Of a DNA stretch of 8,643 nt, positions 7,700 through 8,643 are shown one piece after another. The stretch's first letter is position 1; every line of letters starts with the position of its first letter. A model generated the notes under the pieces. The model saw only the letters and a program-made list of their open reading frames with translations. It had not been told where the DNA came from and made no database searches. Source of the stretch: Lachnospiraceae bacterium (GTDB lineage Bacteria; Bacillota; Clostridia; Lachnospirales; Lachnospiraceae). The stretch is taken from assembly GCA_003488965.1 (NCBI GenBank), contig DNJW01000232.1, forward strand, positions 1-8,643, in the 5' to 3' direction. The translations under genes and the position numbers were made by a program.

Positions 7700-7723
7700 G
7701 CATAGAATAATCCGTATCCCCGG

Positions 7724-7752
7724 TTGACGAATAGAGGCATCAAATGTAAAAT
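7724..7752 (+). promoter_or_regulatory. Predicted sigma-A promoter for serC
   Basis: TTGACG (7724-7729) and TAAAAT (7747-7752) are separated by 17 bases, each with one mismatch to consensus. Transcription would start near 7759, leaving a leader of about 40 bases. It begins only 24 bases after the transpeptidase stop, leaving little room for a terminator, and I see none. Some readthrough from the upstream operon into serC is therefore possible. Confidence 0.75.
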
Positions 7753-7785
7753 AAAGTATTGTTATAAGGAACAGACATCATATGG

Positions 7786-7791
7786 AGGAGG
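7786..7791 (+). promoter_or_regulatory. serC ribosome binding site
   Basis: AGGAGG, within the longer GGAGGAGG (7784-7791), lies 7 bases before the ATG at 7799. It is the strongest site in the window, which together with the near-consensus promoter suggests high serC expression. Confidence 0.85.
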
Positions 7792-7798
7792 AGAAAAA

Positions 7799-8643
7799 AT
7801 GTCTAGAGTGTATAATTTTTCGGCAGGTCCGGCAGTTTTACCTGAGGAAGTTTTAAAAGAAGCTGCAGATGAAATGTTGGATTACAGAGGAACCGGCATG
7901 TCCGTTATGGAAATGAGCCACCGTTCCAAGGCATATGATACCATTATAAAGGAAGCCGAAGCGGATTTAAGGGAGCTGATGGGAATTCCCGATAATTATA
8001 AGGTTTTGTTTCTCCAAGGCGGAGCCAGCCAGCAGTTTGCCATGATACCCATGAATCTGATGAAAAATAAAAAGGCAGCATATATTGTAACGGGGCAATG
8101 GGCAAAAAAGGCGTTTCAGGAAGCGAAGATTTACGGAGAGGCGGTAGAAGTAGCTTCTTCGGCGGATAAAACCTTTTCTTATATTCCGGATTGTTCCGAT
8201 TTGGATATTCCTGAGGATGCGGATTACGTTTATATATGTGAAAACAATACGATTTACGGCACGAAATTTAAAACGCTGCCGAATACGAAGGGGCATGAAC
8301 TGGTAGCCGACGTATCTTCCTGCTTTTTATCGGAGCCGGTGGATGTGAGCAAATACGGAGTGATTTACGGCGGCGTCCAGAAAAATATCGGTCCTGCCGG
8401 CGTTGTAATTGTGATTATAAGAGAAGACCTGATTACTGAGGATGTGCTTCCCCAGACTCCTACCATGCTGAAATATAAAACCCATGCGGATGCGGATTCT
8501 CTTTATAATACGCCTCCGGCATACGGTATTTATATTTGCGGAAAGGTGTTTAAATGGCTGAAGAAGCAGGGCGGCCTTGGGGCGATGAAAGAGTATAACG
8601 AAAAGAAGGCAAAGATTTTGTATGATTTTCTGGATGAAAGCAA
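7799..8643 (+). CDS. serC: Phosphoserine aminotransferase (3' end beyond window)
   Basis: SerC transfers an amino group from glutamate to 3-phosphohydroxypyruvate to make O-phosphoserine in serine synthesis. In many bacteria it also serves pyridoxine synthesis. It is a cytoplasmic PLP enzyme of the fold-type I class IV aminotransferases. The first 281 residues are present, with no stop before the window edge, out of about 360 usual for the family. Key residues are YNFSAGPA at 5-12, His41-Arg42 (substrate phosphate contacts), QGGAS at 73-77 (PLP phosphate), Trp101 (stacks on PLP), Thr151, Asp171 and the PLP lysine Lys195 in GGVQKNIGPAG. All match the E. coli enzyme's known active-site pattern, so the gene looks intact as far as it goes. 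It has its own promoter and strong ribosome binding site and is probably a separate unit; serA may follow downstream, which is a guess. Confidence 0.96.
   Translation, partial: MSRVYNFSAGPAVLPEEVLKEAADEMLDYRGTGMSVMEMSHRSKAYDTIIKEAEADLRELMGIPDNYKVLFLQGGASQQFAMIPMNLMKNKKAAYIVTGQWAKKAFQEAKIYGEAVEVASSADKTFSYIPDCSDLDIPEDADYVYICENNTIYGTKFKTLPNTKGHELVADVSSCFLSEPVDVSKYGVIYGGVQKNIGPAGVVIVIIREDLITEDVLPQTPTMLKYKTHADADSLYNTPPAYGIYICGKVFKWLKKQGGLGAMKEYNEKKAKILYDFLDES

Overview
The window looks like a stretch of core chromosome from an anaerobic Clostridia-type Firmicute, most likely Lachnospiraceae-like. This is inferred from moderate G+C, purine-rich Shine-Dalgarno sites (AAGGAG, AGGAGG, GGAGGAGG), dense same-strand packing, and the style of the IlvD and IlvB proteins. 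No similarity search was possible, so the taxonomic call is an inference.

All confident genes are on the + strand. Positions 1-200 hold no recognisable gene, but a strong 13-position inverted repeat lies at 5-36. A sigma-A-like promoter (201-229) and a short leader with small repeats precede leuB (292-1380, 3-isopropylmalate dehydrogenase). Then come a polytopic GT-C-type membrane glycosyltransferase-like gene (about 1349-2920, overlapping the end of leuB), ilvD (2945-4615, dihydroxy-acid dehydratase), ilvB (4618-6309, acetolactate synthase large subunit) and a membrane-anchored L,D-transpeptidase (6302-7699, overlapping the end of ilvB by 8 bases). The five genes overlap or are separated by at most 24 bases, with no visible terminator between them, so they probably form one transcript. 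A 99-base gap follows, with a near-consensus promoter (7724-7752) and a strong ribosome binding site. It leads into serC (7799 to beyond the window edge, phosphoserine aminotransferase).

IlvB and IlvD catalyse two steps common to valine, leucine and isoleucine synthesis, and LeuB catalyses a leucine-specific step. ilvC, ilvE, ilvN/ilvH, leuA and leuCD are not in the window and must lie elsewhere if the pathway is complete. SerC makes phosphoserine for serine synthesis and appears to be a separate transcription unit.

The unusual aspect is that two cell-envelope genes, a GT-C-type membrane protein and an L,D-transpeptidase, are interleaved with branched-chain amino acid genes and coupled to them by overlap. 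Nothing in the window suggests a mobile element, CRISPR array, defence system, tRNA or rRNA. No T-box or convincing CodY box was seen.
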